Positions 15,898-24,031 of a DNA stretch of 64,000 nt are shown here, piece after piece. Source of the DNA: Nitrospirales bacterium (GTDB taxonomy: Bacteria > Nitrospirota > Nitrospiria > Nitrospirales > UBA8639); the NCBI GenBank assembly GCA_031315915.1, contig JALDRK010000010.1, forward strand, positions 1 through 64,000, in the 5' to 3' direction. The first letter of the stretch is position 1, and every line of letters starts with the position of its first letter. The notes under the pieces are model-generated. The model ran no database searches and had not been told where the DNA came from. It saw only the letters and a list, made by a program, of their open reading frames with translations. Made by a program: the position numbers and the translations under genes.

Positions 15898-17205
15898 CTA
15901 ATTTGTCTTCTTCCAATACCACTTCATTTCCCGATCCATGTCTTCCTGATATTTCTCAAAGTCCGCATCGGCGAGAGAAGGCTGTACAACGTATCCAGCG
16001 ACGGCTTCGTCGTGATGGGAGCTTCCAAGTTCGGAACTTTTCCTTGTTGCAGTGCCGTCCATTCGTGATGATCGGGAGCGTAAAACACATCTCCGAATCC
16101 GGCTTCTTCGAACCGTCGCACCAAATGATCGCCATCGCATCCAAATCTTGATATTCGCTGGTCCTCCGGTACTCAAGGAGGAACTCCACAAATTCTGGCT
16201 CGAACTTGTATAGCCTGGCTATACGATCAGCACCTAGTGCTAGCGACGATCGTGTCCGAATTCCTAGGCGATCTTCGTACAACGTATCAGAGGCGACTAT
16301 GGATGGAACCGGGGGTCACTTGATCCTGTTCGAGAAACTCTTGGAGAACCTTGCGGTACGGTATAGGCATCGCACCCAGAGGTATGGAGGAGACTCCGCC
16401 AGTCACGCAGACTCGCGACTATTAGTTGAGTTTTAACTCCGGGGTTTTGCCTGAGCCGGATGAGTATCCGCTGCGCTTCCAGAACCACGTGTGCGCCAAG
16501 CAGCTCGGCTTTGAGGCCTTGGTCCAATCGTCCCATAAAAACATTCGTTCGCGTAACATTGGCCAACAGGGCCGCGGCAATGACCTGTCTCGTTGAAAAG
16601 GTGGAGGTAAAATTCACCGGGATGCCTTCGTTTTCCAAGTCCCGTGCAATCAGAAAACACATCGGTGCGTGAGGAGCAAATGGCACTTTCACCAAGGCAC
16701 TAGGGACCATCCGTCGCAGCGAACGACCTATTGCCTTCGCTTTTTAGTAATTATTGAGCAACCCCATGTGGAGCTGTAGACTCACTTCCCACGAACGACC
16801 CCTCGCGAAAACCCGCACCATGTCCGCGCCGAGACTCCCGCAGACAATGCTATAGAGCAACGGAAGGATTTCCTTCTGCGAACATTCCTGCCCTTGTTCA
16901 TGAAGCTGTTGTACCCATTCGGCTGGGTCATCACGTTCGAGATATCCTTTGATGACCTTGGCCATCAGCGGCTGGTTTACGGTGTTTCCGTCTATCTCTT
17001 CAAGTATAGTCCCCTGATCAACTCTCAAAACCTCTCCCAACTCTTCCTGGCTTGCCGTATCGGCATAAATGTGTTCCGTTCCCACCTTTTTCAAGGCTGC
17101 CAACAAAGGAGAACTGGTAAGTTTCGGCTGCGCGGGCACCCCCTGAGACTGCCCTAGGAGGATGAGGGCGTCAGGAACCGTTGTAGACATTTGTGTTATG
17201 CTCAT
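15898..17205 (-). pseudogene. Long transaldolase gene with a nonsense codon and frameshifts
   Basis: The 5' part reads SPLLAALKKVGTEHIYADTA, IDGNTVNQPL and GRSWEVSLQLHMGL, then meets TAA at 16744-16746. The same frame continues with KAKAIGRSLRRMVPSALVKV and PFAPHAP, followed by EGIPVNFTSTFSTRQVIAAA, TRTNVFMGRLDQGL and KTQLIVASLRDWR, all transaldolase blocks including the lysine strand. So the break is a single nonsense change. Further on, at least three frame changes are needed to read KVLQEFLEQDQVTPGS, LYEDRLGIRTRSSLALGADR, FVEFLLEYRRTSEYQ, VRRFEEAGFGDVFYAPDHHEW and DADFEKYQEDMDREMKWYW. The intact gene would encode about 430 residues of the pentose phosphate pathway enzyme. Confidence 0.88.
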
Positions 17206-17389
17206 GCCTCACCTCTGCTGTTGGTTGTCCTCAAAGCGCTCTACTATCTCATGGCCATTAGGAGGAAACTTTGGATTTCACTTTTTATTTGACCCTCCCC
17301 GGGATTCGATCATGTCAGCCGGTCTTCCCCGCAATTCCACGAATCATCATTGATCAAATAGTAAAATCAATCGCATCCAAACGAAGCGG

Positions 17390-18034
17390 TTAAAGATTCA
17401 TGCGAAGCCGGACCACCCGACCTACAATCTTCTGGTGACTCGTGAAAGGCGTGTCCTTGAATTGGGTATTAAGCGGATGCAAGACATATCGTTCCTGGAT
17501 CTTTTTGAGCTGCCTGATACAACCACGATCCTCACCATCCATATAATCCCAAAAAACCACATAATCCCCAGGCTGAGGTTCAAGGTCAGGATTCAAAAAA
17601 ATGATCTCCCCTTCATGGAACAGGGGTTCCATAGAATTGTCATTCACGTACAATGCGAACACCCGCATTCCAGAAATCTCAGTCTCTACCATCCTTTCTC
17701 CCACGGGCAAGAACATTGGGAAGTCTTGGCGTTCCATAACATAACAAACTTGAGTCCAAGAGAGGATCGGCACCTTTCGATACCGCCCATGATTATCGGC
17801 AGAATCTTCCTTTTTTTTCTGTGAATTGGCAAGGCCGAGTTTACCGAAACGCAAGAGATCCACATCCATGTGAAAATAGCGAGCTAATTTCTTCCAAATA
17901 TCGGAACTTTTCGGGTTTCTGCCCTTAAGAATCCCATGAATCGTAATCTTGGGAACACCAATGTCTTCCGCCAATTCGTGTTCTGTCAGACCTTCACTTA
18001 ATTGGTACTGGATGAGATGCTGAAGACTCACCAT
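17390..18034 (-). CDS. LexA/CI-like repressor: helix-turn-helix plus S24 peptidase domain
   Basis: 214 residues from ATG 18034 behind AAGGAG. The N-terminal HTH is of the XRE/Cro type (GLTEHELAEDIGVPKITIHGIL, about 15-36). After a lysine-rich linker (about 72-85), the C-terminal S24 domain shows NDNSMEPLFHEGEIIF with nucleophile S134 and the general-base lysine in CIRQLKKI (K177 or K178). The dyad is intact, but I do not see a clear Ala-Gly or Cys-Gly cleavage site, so it may be a non-cleaving relative. The perfect 17-bp inverted repeat at 18080-18124, only 46 bases upstream of the start, is a candidate operator for self-control. A phage-type origin is possible, but no phage genes are near. 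Confidence 0.85.
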   Translation of the reverse strand: MVSLQHLIQYQLSEGLTEHELAEDIGVPKITIHGILKGRNPKSSDIWKKLARYFHMDVDLLRFGKLGLANSQKKKEDSADNHGRYRKVPILSWTQVCYVMERQDFPMFLPVGERMVETEISGMRVFALYVNDNSMEPLFHEGEIIFLNPDLEPQPGDYVVFWDYMDGEDRGCIRQLKKIQERYVLHPLNTQFKDTPFTSHQKIVGRVVRLRMNL

Positions 18035-18079
18035 GAAAAGGACTCCTTCGTCAATTCACATTTTTCGAGGCCTTGATCT

Positions 18080-18124
18080 AACGAGTCATGTCTCACATAA
18101 GATTTGAGTGAGACATGACTCGTT
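18080..18124. promoter_or_regulatory. Perfect 17-bp inverted repeat, likely operator or hairpin
   Basis: AACGAGTCATGTCTCAC (18080-18096) and GTGAGACATGACTCGTT (18108-18124) are exact reverse complements with an 11-base spacer. The repeat sits between the end of the CBS gene and the start of the repressor gene, both on the minus strand. The absence of a following T run and its place in the repressor promoter region favour an operator; a terminator for the CBS operon is the alternative. Confidence 0.65.
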
Positions 18125-18171
18125 ATCCCTATTTGTCCATGACCCACAAGGATCGGCCTTCGGCCTGAAGT

Positions 18172-18606
18172 TTACGGGTCAAGTCCCATGCCGACGCCCA
18201 GGCCAATCCACGCCCGCAACAGATCATGTCGAGAGACCGAGTAAGCCACGACCCCGTTTTGGTCGATCACGGGCAGATTGAAGACATGATGTTCTTCCAT
18301 CTTCGTGGCGGCCTCCTCAATCCGTGTTGAGGGAGTCACGGCCATCTGATCCTTGCGCATAATGTCTTCCGCGACGACGTTGCCAAGCTCTTTCCCTGCC
18401 GCAAGAGCTCGCATGACATCGAACTCATTGATAAAGCCGATATACCGTCCTTGGTCATCCACCACCGGAGACCCGGCCGTATGTGTCGAAAGAAGCGCTA
18501 CCGCGATGGCCAATCCGTTCTGCTGAGCATGAAACTGTAAGGTGTTGGTCGCGACGATTTGTCCAATGGTGTGTAAACCGCCTACGGGAATGCCTTGTGT
18601 CAACAT
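18172..18606 (-). CDS. Two-CBS-domain protein
   Basis: 144 residues from ATG 18606 behind AAGGAGAAG. Two CBS repeats fill the chain. The first has AIAVALLSTHTAGSPVVDDQGRYIGFINEFDVM (about 32-64). The second has MRKDQMAVTPSTRIEEAATKMEEHHVFNLPVID and VVAYSVSRHDLLRAW (about 83-133). Such pairs bind adenine nucleotides or similar ligands and act as sensors or regulatory subunits. The paralogue at 39934-40362 has the same length, the same N-terminal theme (TIGQIVATNTLQFHA versus TVGDIVGTHMSQYHF) and the same C-terminal glycine-rich ending. It lies 57 bases after the secreted protein gene at 18664 and probably shares the sigma-54 promoter at 19561-19575. Confidence 0.88.
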   Translation of the reverse strand: MLTQGIPVGGLHTIGQIVATNTLQFHAQQNGLAIAVALLSTHTAGSPVVDDQGRYIGFINEFDVMRALAAGKELGNVVAEDIMRKDQMAVTPSTRIEEAATKMEEHHVFNLPVIDQNGVVAYSVSRHDLLRAWIGLGVGMGLDP

Positions 18607-18663
18607 GATCTTCTCCTTCCTGAGAATATGTTTCAGTGAGGTAAAACCGTTTTCACCGCCTTA

Positions 18664-19512
18664 CTATTGGTGTCCGAACCCGATGCTCGACGCATCGGTA
18701 ACCTTATTTTCGTCATCTATAAAAAGGGCCACCGTTTCGCCTTTGGATAGTTTGGCAAGGTTCTTCTGAGGGATTGGACGGACCTCGTACGATTGCTCGG
18801 CGCCCCCTTCGGTTTGAATGATAATGATGTTACTGTCCAAGGGCTTGAGGATCACGCCTGTTACTCTGCTAAAGCTCGCCTTAGGGGGCGATTTTTTTTG
18901 CCATAACTGCTGAGCCTCCGCAACGGCCTCCTTGCTCCCATACGTGACATCGACAATCTGCTGCATTTCATCGAGAAGAAAGACCGCTTGGGCACCCACT
19001 GGAACGGAAGCGACTTTGCTTCTGGCCAGAGGCCTCACCACATGAGACTCCTCCTGCCCATCTTCCGTTCGAATCACAGCTTTTTCATGTCCGGTGATGA
19101 GCGGCTGGGGGAGCTTACCGACAAGGATGCGATGGTGACTTTCCTCTCCTACCACATGAATATCGACGATCAGATTCTGGTCGTTGACGGTAATCTCGAC
19201 GCGATCACCTTTCTTGAGGGCCGGCAATCCCTTGCCCTTCCGCACATTCATCGGCAAATAACGAGGTTGTATCTCACCGGTATCGACCCTCGCTTGGCTG
19301 CCTCTGATCTCCTCGATCGTGCCCAGTAGGATTCGATCTCCGGAGAGGAGTGTCTGCTGTCCCTCGTTAAATCCGGTGGCAGCAGACACATTTGACGTGG
19401 CCGAAATCAAAACACCCATTGGAACTAGCATCAAAGAGATCGCGAAAACTCTCACGGCTGGTAATGCTCTCCATTCCGATGGCGTTGGGCTTTGTGGTCT
19501 TGAGATTGTCAT
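18664..19512 (-). CDS. Exported protein with repeated beta-rich (OB-like) segments
   Basis: 282 residues from ATG 19512 behind AAAGGAG. The N terminus holds a hydrophobic signal (about 20-44, VFAISLMLVPMGVLISATS, cleaved near NVSA-A). The mature part holds three similar beta-rich units: LLGTIEEIRGSQARVDTGE..KGDRVEITV, ILVGKLPQPL..VPVGAQAVFLLD and VTGVILKPLDSNIIIIQTE..KGETVALFID. Each runs from a G-x-I/V strand to a KGD/KGE-type turn. The same plan appears in the small exported proteins at 32502 and 32897. Predicted periplasmic; possibly ligand-binding barrels. First gene of an operon with a CBS gene, under a good sigma-54 promoter. Confidence 0.78.
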   Translation of the reverse strand: MTISRPQSPTPSEWRALPAVRVFAISLMLVPMGVLISATSNVSAATGFNEGQQTLLSGDRILLGTIEEIRGSQARVDTGEIQPRYLPMNVRKGKGLPALKKGDRVEITVNDQNLIVDIHVVGEESHHRILVGKLPQPLITGHEKAVIRTEDGQEESHVVRPLARSKVASVPVGAQAVFLLDEMQQIVDVTYGSKEAVAEAQQLWQKKSPPKASFSRVTGVILKPLDSNIIIIQTEGGAEQSYEVRPIPQKNLAKLSKGETVALFIDDENKVTDASSIGFGHQ

Positions 19513-19560
19513 TGGGAACTCCTTTGTTTGATTGTCATTTTTCTTATACCTTTACCCAAA

Positions 19561-19575
19561 GCATCTTCTGTGCCG
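19561..19575 (-). promoter_or_regulatory. Sigma-54 type -24/-12 promoter before the secreted protein/CBS operon
   Basis: On the minus strand the sequence is CGGCACAGAAGATGC, followed by T. It has GG and GC ten bases apart and matches the TGGCAC-N5-TTGC consensus except for the first base and one -12 T. It lies 49 bases before ATG 19512. Confidence 0.65.
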
Positions 19576-19655
19576 CGAAATCTATTTCATGAATTAAAGC
19601 AATAAAAACAAAATGTTATATTTTATTTTTGGAAATAAAAACCAAAAATCTTTTT

Positions 19656-19707
19656 AACCCACGAAAGTCGGTGGGAAATCGTGGGTTACAGCCACGGACA
19701 ATCGTGG
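19656..19707. terminator. Two hairpins downstream of the sigma-54 activator gene
   Basis: AACCCACGA (19656-19664) pairs perfectly with TCGTGGGTT (19679-19687) around a 14-base loop. A second small stem CCACG/CGTGG follows at 19692-19707. The stems lie 64-115 bases beyond the stop of the minus-strand activator gene at 19771 and may end its transcript, although the T run is weak. They also resemble hairpins at the ends of IS200/IS605-type elements. Confidence 0.4.
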
Positions 19708-19770
19708 TGAAACGTCTCTAGATTTCTCGATAAGGAAAGCGGAGACCTCACAGGAGGTGATTCTCAAAGA

Positions 19771-21306
19771 CTACTTTTTGGAGATTGAGCTAGTGGGACG
19801 CCGAAGGCCTAACTTTTTGATCCGGCTCCGGAGGGTGCTTGGGGCCAACCCCAATTGTTCTGCCGCTCCTCCGCCGCCTTCTATCTGCCAATTACTTGAG
19901 GCGAGGGTTTGAAGAATATGTTGCCGTTCGAAATCGATCAGTCCGGCTGGTGCCTTTGGTTCGAACTTCGTACTGTAGGGAATCAGAAGCCGTTCATCAA
20001 TGCGCAGAATCTGTTGGTGGGAGAGAATCACCGCACGTTCGATGACATTTTCCAGCTCTCGAATGTTGCCTGGCCAGCCATACCGGATCAATCGCTCTAA
20101 AGAATCCCGCTCAATCGTCTCACAAGGCCGCTTGAGTTTGTTTCGGTAGTGTTCCAAGAAATGCTGCGCCAGTTCTGGAATATCTTCCGGTCTGGTACGG
20201 AGCGGCGGAATAGTGATCGGAAACACATGTAACCGGTAGAAGAGATCGGCTCGGAAACGACCTTGCTCAATGGCGGAGGTCAGATCGGCATTGGTGGAGG
20301 CCACAAGCCGAATATCGACCGGGATCGACTGTTTGCCGCCCACACGATCAACCATACCGTCCTGGAGCACCCGTAACAATTTGGCCTGCACCTCCATAGG
20401 AATTTCACCGATTTCATCCAACAAAAGGGTTCCGCCATGGGCTAACTCAAACCGCCCCTCACGCCTGGAATCGGCCCCGGTAAACGCTCCTCGTTCGTGA
20501 CCGAATAGTTCACTTTCCACCAATCCCATCGGAAGCGCCGCGCAATTGACGCGAATAAACGGCTTGTTTCCCCGCAGGCTCCAATCATGAATTGCTTGGG
20601 CCAGTAATTCTTTCCCGGTTCCCGTCTCCCCGGTGATTAAAACGGTCGACGTGGTGGGGGCCACTTCACGGGCGAGTTCCAAGACATGTTGAAAAACTTG
20701 GCTCTTTCCCACCATGGCCCCAAAGTTTTTTGTCAATTTCAGTTCTTCAACCAGGTAGACGTTCTCCCGTGCCAACTGCTCACGAAGGCGGTTGTTCTCT
20801 TCATAGGCCTGGACATGGTCAATCGCATAGGCAATTTGCATCGCCACTTGTGCTAAAAACTCAAGAGTATCGGAATCAGGGTTGCCGGAATCCACGCTCC
20901 CGATATTCAACACCCCCAAACACTTTTCTCTGACTAACAAGGGCAGATTGATCATCCGTCCCAGTCCTTCCTCCATATACCATTGATCTTCCAGAAAGAC
21001 CCGTTCCTGCTTGAGATCAGCACGCACATGTATTTTTTTGTGATCCCATACCCACCCCATGCCGCTCCCGGACCGAGGAATTACGGAATGTTGCTGGAGG
21101 ACGACTTTCGACAGATTGGTCGCCACAACGTAAAAGCGAAACCCATCCGCTTCCCGGTCATACAGAGTGACGCTTGCCCGCGCCCAAGGAAGCACTTGAT
21201 TAATTTGTTCTGTGATCGCTTGCCAAAGATTTTTTGTGTCCCGTTGGGAGTTGAGTTCAATCGCAACGTTTAATAAAGCCCGATAATTTCTTTCAATTGA
21301 TCCCAT
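19771..21306 (-). CDS. Sigma-54 activator, GAF-AAA-Fis architecture (copy 1)
   Basis: 511 residues from ATG 21306 (GAGG at proper distance; an in-frame ATG at 21315 lies too close to it). Numbering from ATG 21315: GAF sensor domain about 20-170, a short coiled linker (NNRLREQLARENVYLVEELK), then the AAA domain with Walker A GETGTGKE (229-236), the sigma-54 contact loop GAFTGA (276-281) and Walker B LLLDEIGE. A Fis-type HTH follows near the end (AAEQLGLAPSTLRSRIKKLG). No receiver domain, so it should respond to a small molecule or redox signal in the GAF domain, like FhlA or NorR-type activators. The adjacent copy 2 and the relic at 3906-4215 are paralogues. The four -24/-12 sites in this window are natural candidate targets. 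Confidence 0.93.
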   Translation of the reverse strand: MGSIERNYRALLNVAIELNSQRDTKNLWQAITEQINQVLPWARASVTLYDREADGFRFYVVATNLSKVVLQQHSVIPRSGSGMGWVWDHKKIHVRADLKQERVFLEDQWYMEEGLGRMINLPLLVREKCLGVLNIGSVDSGNPDSDTLEFLAQVAMQIAYAIDHVQAYEENNRLREQLARENVYLVEELKLTKNFGAMVGKSQVFQHVLELAREVAPTTSTVLITGETGTGKELLAQAIHDWSLRGNKPFIRVNCAALPMGLVESELFGHERGAFTGADSRREGRFELAHGGTLLLDEIGEIPMEVQAKLLRVLQDGMVDRVGGKQSIPVDIRLVASTNADLTSAIEQGRFRADLFYRLHVFPITIPPLRTRPEDIPELAQHFLEHYRNKLKRPCETIERDSLERLIRYGWPGNIRELENVIERAVILSHQQILRIDERLLIPYSTKFEPKAPAGLIDFERQHILQTLASSNWQIEGGGGAAEQLGLAPSTLRSRIKKLGLRRPTSSISKK

Positions 21307-21315
21307 ATGAATCAT

Positions 21316-21529
21316 GCCTCGGTTTTCTGATATTCAACCATATCAAGAAATGGTGTGTCGACTAAGATCATTTTCCGTAAGACTCGACTTGTTTTGTTTC
21401 CAATTCATCACAGTTCGACATATCCTCGACGGTCTTCCTCACGACCCGTCATTGATCCCCAGCATGCCCCGTGACAGGTTTCCCGGGACACGCTTTTTCA
21501 AAGGGAATTCTTTCAGGAGAGGAGGAGAC
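21316..21529. other. Upstream region of activator copy 1
   Basis: Part of the 472-base stretch between the two activator genes. It should contain the promoter of the minus-strand gene at 19771-21306. I found no GG-N10-GC element on that strand, so constitutive sigma-70 expression is likely. The rest of the stretch holds a mini frame and a hairpin cluster. Confidence 0.4.
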
Positions 21530-21607
21530 ATGACAACATCTGGGAAAGGGAAGATCACATCCTGTTTCAAAACCGTTGAACCCGGAAGAATTGAACTCAG
21601 GGATTGA
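21530..21607 (+). CDS. Possible 25-residue peptide with a very strong ribosome site
   Basis: CAGGAGAGGAGGAGAC stands directly before ATG 21530, one of the best ribosome sites in the window. The frame encodes 25 residues (MTTSGKGKITSCFKTVEP, then GRIELRD) and stops at TGA 21605-21607. It is basic and soluble, with no helix or signal. A hairpin cluster begins eight bases later. It could be a leader peptide, a real small protein, or the relic end of a larger gene. The ribosome site is the only positive evidence. Confidence 0.3.
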   Translation: MTTSGKGKITSCFKTVEPGRIELRD

Positions 21608-21615
21608 ATGAACCT

Positions 21616-21735
21616 CCACGGGCGTATACCCGTGGTATCTTTCCTAGAATTTCATGCTTCGCATGACCGCAAGGCGGCTCCTGGCTCTCACCCCAACCCA
21701 TACAGATGGGGAACTCTAGATAAACTAGAGGTGAG
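21616..21735. repeat. Cluster of hairpins, possible mobile-element end or structured RNA
   Basis: Successive stems within 120 bases: CCACGGG/CCCGTGG (21616-21635, loop CGTATA), CATGC/GCATG (21653-21665), CCGC/GCGG (21667-21677) and CTCTAG/CTAGAG (21714-21730). An outer CTCACC (21687) can pair with GGTGAG (21730-21735). The first stem looks like the subterminal hairpins of IS200/IS605 elements, but no TnpA or TnpB gene is near. On the minus strand the cluster lies after activator copy 2 and could also end its transcript. Confidence 0.45.
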
Positions 21736-21787
21736 TATCTTTTAGAAGATAGAGAAGTCTGGCAATTTGTTCAGAAGAGAGAGGAGA

Positions 21788-23353
21788 TCAGGAAACGTCC
21801 TGCAACGCGCGAAGGCCCAGTTTTTTAATGCGGTACCGGAGTGTGCTGGGGTGTAATCCAAGTTGTTTTGCCGCTCCCAACGGGCCCTCAATCCGCCATT
21901 CACAGCTTTCCAAGGCCTGCTCGATACGCAACCGCTCCAGATCTTTTAATTTTGTCGGAGGCAAAACCTCGGAAGGGGGGGCGGATTTTGTAATAAAAGT
22001 CTCTTCAATGACCAAGGTGGAAGAATCGGACAAAATCATGGCCCGCTCCATGATATTTTTTAGTTCACGGATATTCCCCGGCCATTGATATTGCACGAGT
22101 TTTTCTAACGACTCGGGCGCAATCTCCTGGGAAGGCCGCTTAAATTGCAGCCGATTTTTTTCCATAAAATGCCGCACTAACAAGGGAATATCCTGAGGAC
22201 GCTCCCGAAGAGGAGGCAAATCTATCGGAAAGACATTCAGCCGGTAATAGAGATCAGAACGAAAGCGTCCTGTCAAAATGGCCGTGTTTAAATCGGTGTT
22301 GGTGGCCGCAATGATCCGCACATCCACATCTCTCCATTTGATTCCTCCAACCCGTTCCACGATGCCATCTTGAAGAACACGAAGAAGTTTCGCCTGGGCC
22401 TCTATCGGCATCTCTCCGATTTCATCCAAAAATAGAGTGCCCTGATCCGCTAATTCAAATTTTCCTTGCCTGAATTGTTCGGCTCCGGTAAAGGCCCCCT
22501 TTTCGTGGCCAAAGAGTTCGCTTTCGACCAGCCCGGAAGGCAAGGCCGCACAATTTACCCTGACAAAGGGTTTGTTCTTCCTGGGGCTTAACTCATGAAT
22601 GAGGCGTGCTAACAGTTCCTTCCCGGTTCCGGTTTCTCCTGTCACCAGTACGGTACTATTGGTCGGGGCCACCGCCTGTGCCAGGCTCAAGACCTTTTTA
22701 AACTTTTGACTGTTTCCAACCATCGCGCCAAAGTCATGAGAAGTTTTTATTTCTTCCAGGAGATAGGCATTTTCCCGCGTTAACTGTTCTTTGAGTTGAG
22801 TAATTTCTTCATAGGCCAAAACATTATCTATGGCCAAGGCGATTTGCTTGGCCACCTGTGAGAGAAATTGAACATTTTCGGGGTCTGGTGGCCCTGACTC
22901 CACACTCCCGATATTCAAGGACCCCAAGCACTGATCCTTGACCAACAGGGGAAGATTGATCATTCTTCCTAAACCTTCTTCACAGTAGTATGCATCCTCA
23001 ACAAATAATTGTTCATATTGTAAATTCGGCCGCACATGAATCTGTTGATGCTCATAGACCCAACCCATCGCACTTCCTGCGCGAGGAATCTCCATTTCGC
23101 ATTTCAAATGTACAACCGGCATGCTCGTTTCAACTGCATAAAACCTGAACGCATCAATGTCCGCATGATAGAGGCAAATACCCGCACGCTCCCATTGAAT
23201 CACTTGTTTGATATGACCGGTAATGGCTTTCCATAAATCATCCGTATTTCGTTGGGAATTTAAAATGTTGGACACCTCCAAAAGTGTTTCATAAAAAGTG
23301 GCTCTACCCCCATGACTGGTCACTCCACTTTTCATATGAAGGGAAACGGGCAT
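21788..23353 (-). CDS. Sigma-54 activator, GAF-AAA-Fis architecture (copy 2)
   Basis: 521 residues from ATG 23353 behind AAAGGAAG. Same domain order as copy 1: GAF about 30-180, coiled linker ([18 protein letters not shown]), AAA domain with [14 protein letters not shown] (about 286-291), LFLDEIGE, and a Fis HTH ([20 protein letters not shown]). Residues such as [12 protein letters not shown] and [12 protein letters not shown] in the GAF domain are shared with copy 1, so the two probably arose by tandem duplication and sense related signals. It lacks a receiver. The hairpin cluster at 21616-21735 lies after its stop. Confidence 0.93.
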   Translation of the reverse strand: MPVSLHMKSGVTSHGGRATFYETLLEVSNILNSQRNTDDLWKAITGHIKQVIQWERAGICLYHADIDAFRFYAVETSMPVVHLKCEMEIPRAGSAMGWVYEHQQIHVRPNLQYEQLFVEDAYYCEEGLGRMINLPLLVKDQCLGSLNIGSVESGPPDPENVQFLSQVAKQIALAIDNVLAYEEITQLKEQLTRENAYLLEEIKTSHDFGAMVGNSQKFKKVLSLAQAVAPTNSTVLVTGETGTGKELLARLIHELSPRKNKPFVRVNCAALPSGLVESELFGHEKGAFTGAEQFRQGKFELADQGTLFLDEIGEMPIEAQAKLLRVLQDGIVERVGGIKWRDVDVRIIAATNTDLNTAILTGRFRSDLYYRLNVFPIDLPPLRERPQDIPLLVRHFMEKNRLQFKRPSQEIAPESLEKLVQYQWPGNIRELKNIMERAMILSDSSTLVIEETFITKSAPPSEVLPPTKLKDLERLRIEQALESCEWRIEGPLGAAKQLGLHPSTLRYRIKKLGLRALQDVS

Positions 23354-24031
23354 ATCATGCTTCCTTTCTCATTCTCCGACTTTATCGCCATTCGGTTCAT
23401 CACGAACATGAACGCGCCTAGTTTGAATCACACACGGTTTTAAGAACCTCTGACACGACACCGGGAATTGGATTGTTCACCATGCTTTCCGTGTTTATCA
23501 AGTAAACCAAGAAAAGCCCAAAGGTTACAACATTGAAATTTCGCAGTTAGCCCTCGCTTTTTCAATGCTTCATTATTATGTGGAGAATCTTATTCCCATC
23601 ATGCTTCATTCCGTATAAACCACCCTTATCTGGTTTTCCAAGCAGGATCAGTGGGGGTTCTCCAGTTTCCATGAGTCTGACGACTTACTAAGCCCTCTCA
23701 ACAAAAACAAGGATTTGCGACATGTTCAGGAAACGCTTGAAGGGGAACTTTCTATACAATCTTATTATTAGCAAAGACAAGGTGGTCATTCAAAGGTCTT
23801 TGGCCTATCACTCATAATATAGGCATGGGGCCAAACGTTGGTCCATAGGGATTTTCAAGAGCAGGCTTTGCCAGACTTTCAGGAGAAATGAATGTTAGGA
23901 GACAACACCCCCAAAGCACAGCCTCACAATCATCCATATTCATATTTGATACATCTCGCTGAACGCTGCAGGAAATCGTTAAAGAGAGAGAAAGACGAGG
24001 GCAATGCGACTGACTTGTCAAGCTATCAAAA
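23354..24031. other. Intergenic region, 678 bases, no gene supported
   Basis: Upstream DNA of activator copy 2 and downstream DNA of the debranching-type enzyme gene. A minus-strand frame at 23812-24048 overlaps the latter end and has no ribosome site. No correct GG-N10-GC element or strong hairpin was found. Confidence 0.4.

Noticed and set aside
17219-17236. GG-N10-GC element before the broken transaldolase gene
   Set aside because: The -12 block is CAGC, not TTGC, and the gene is dead.
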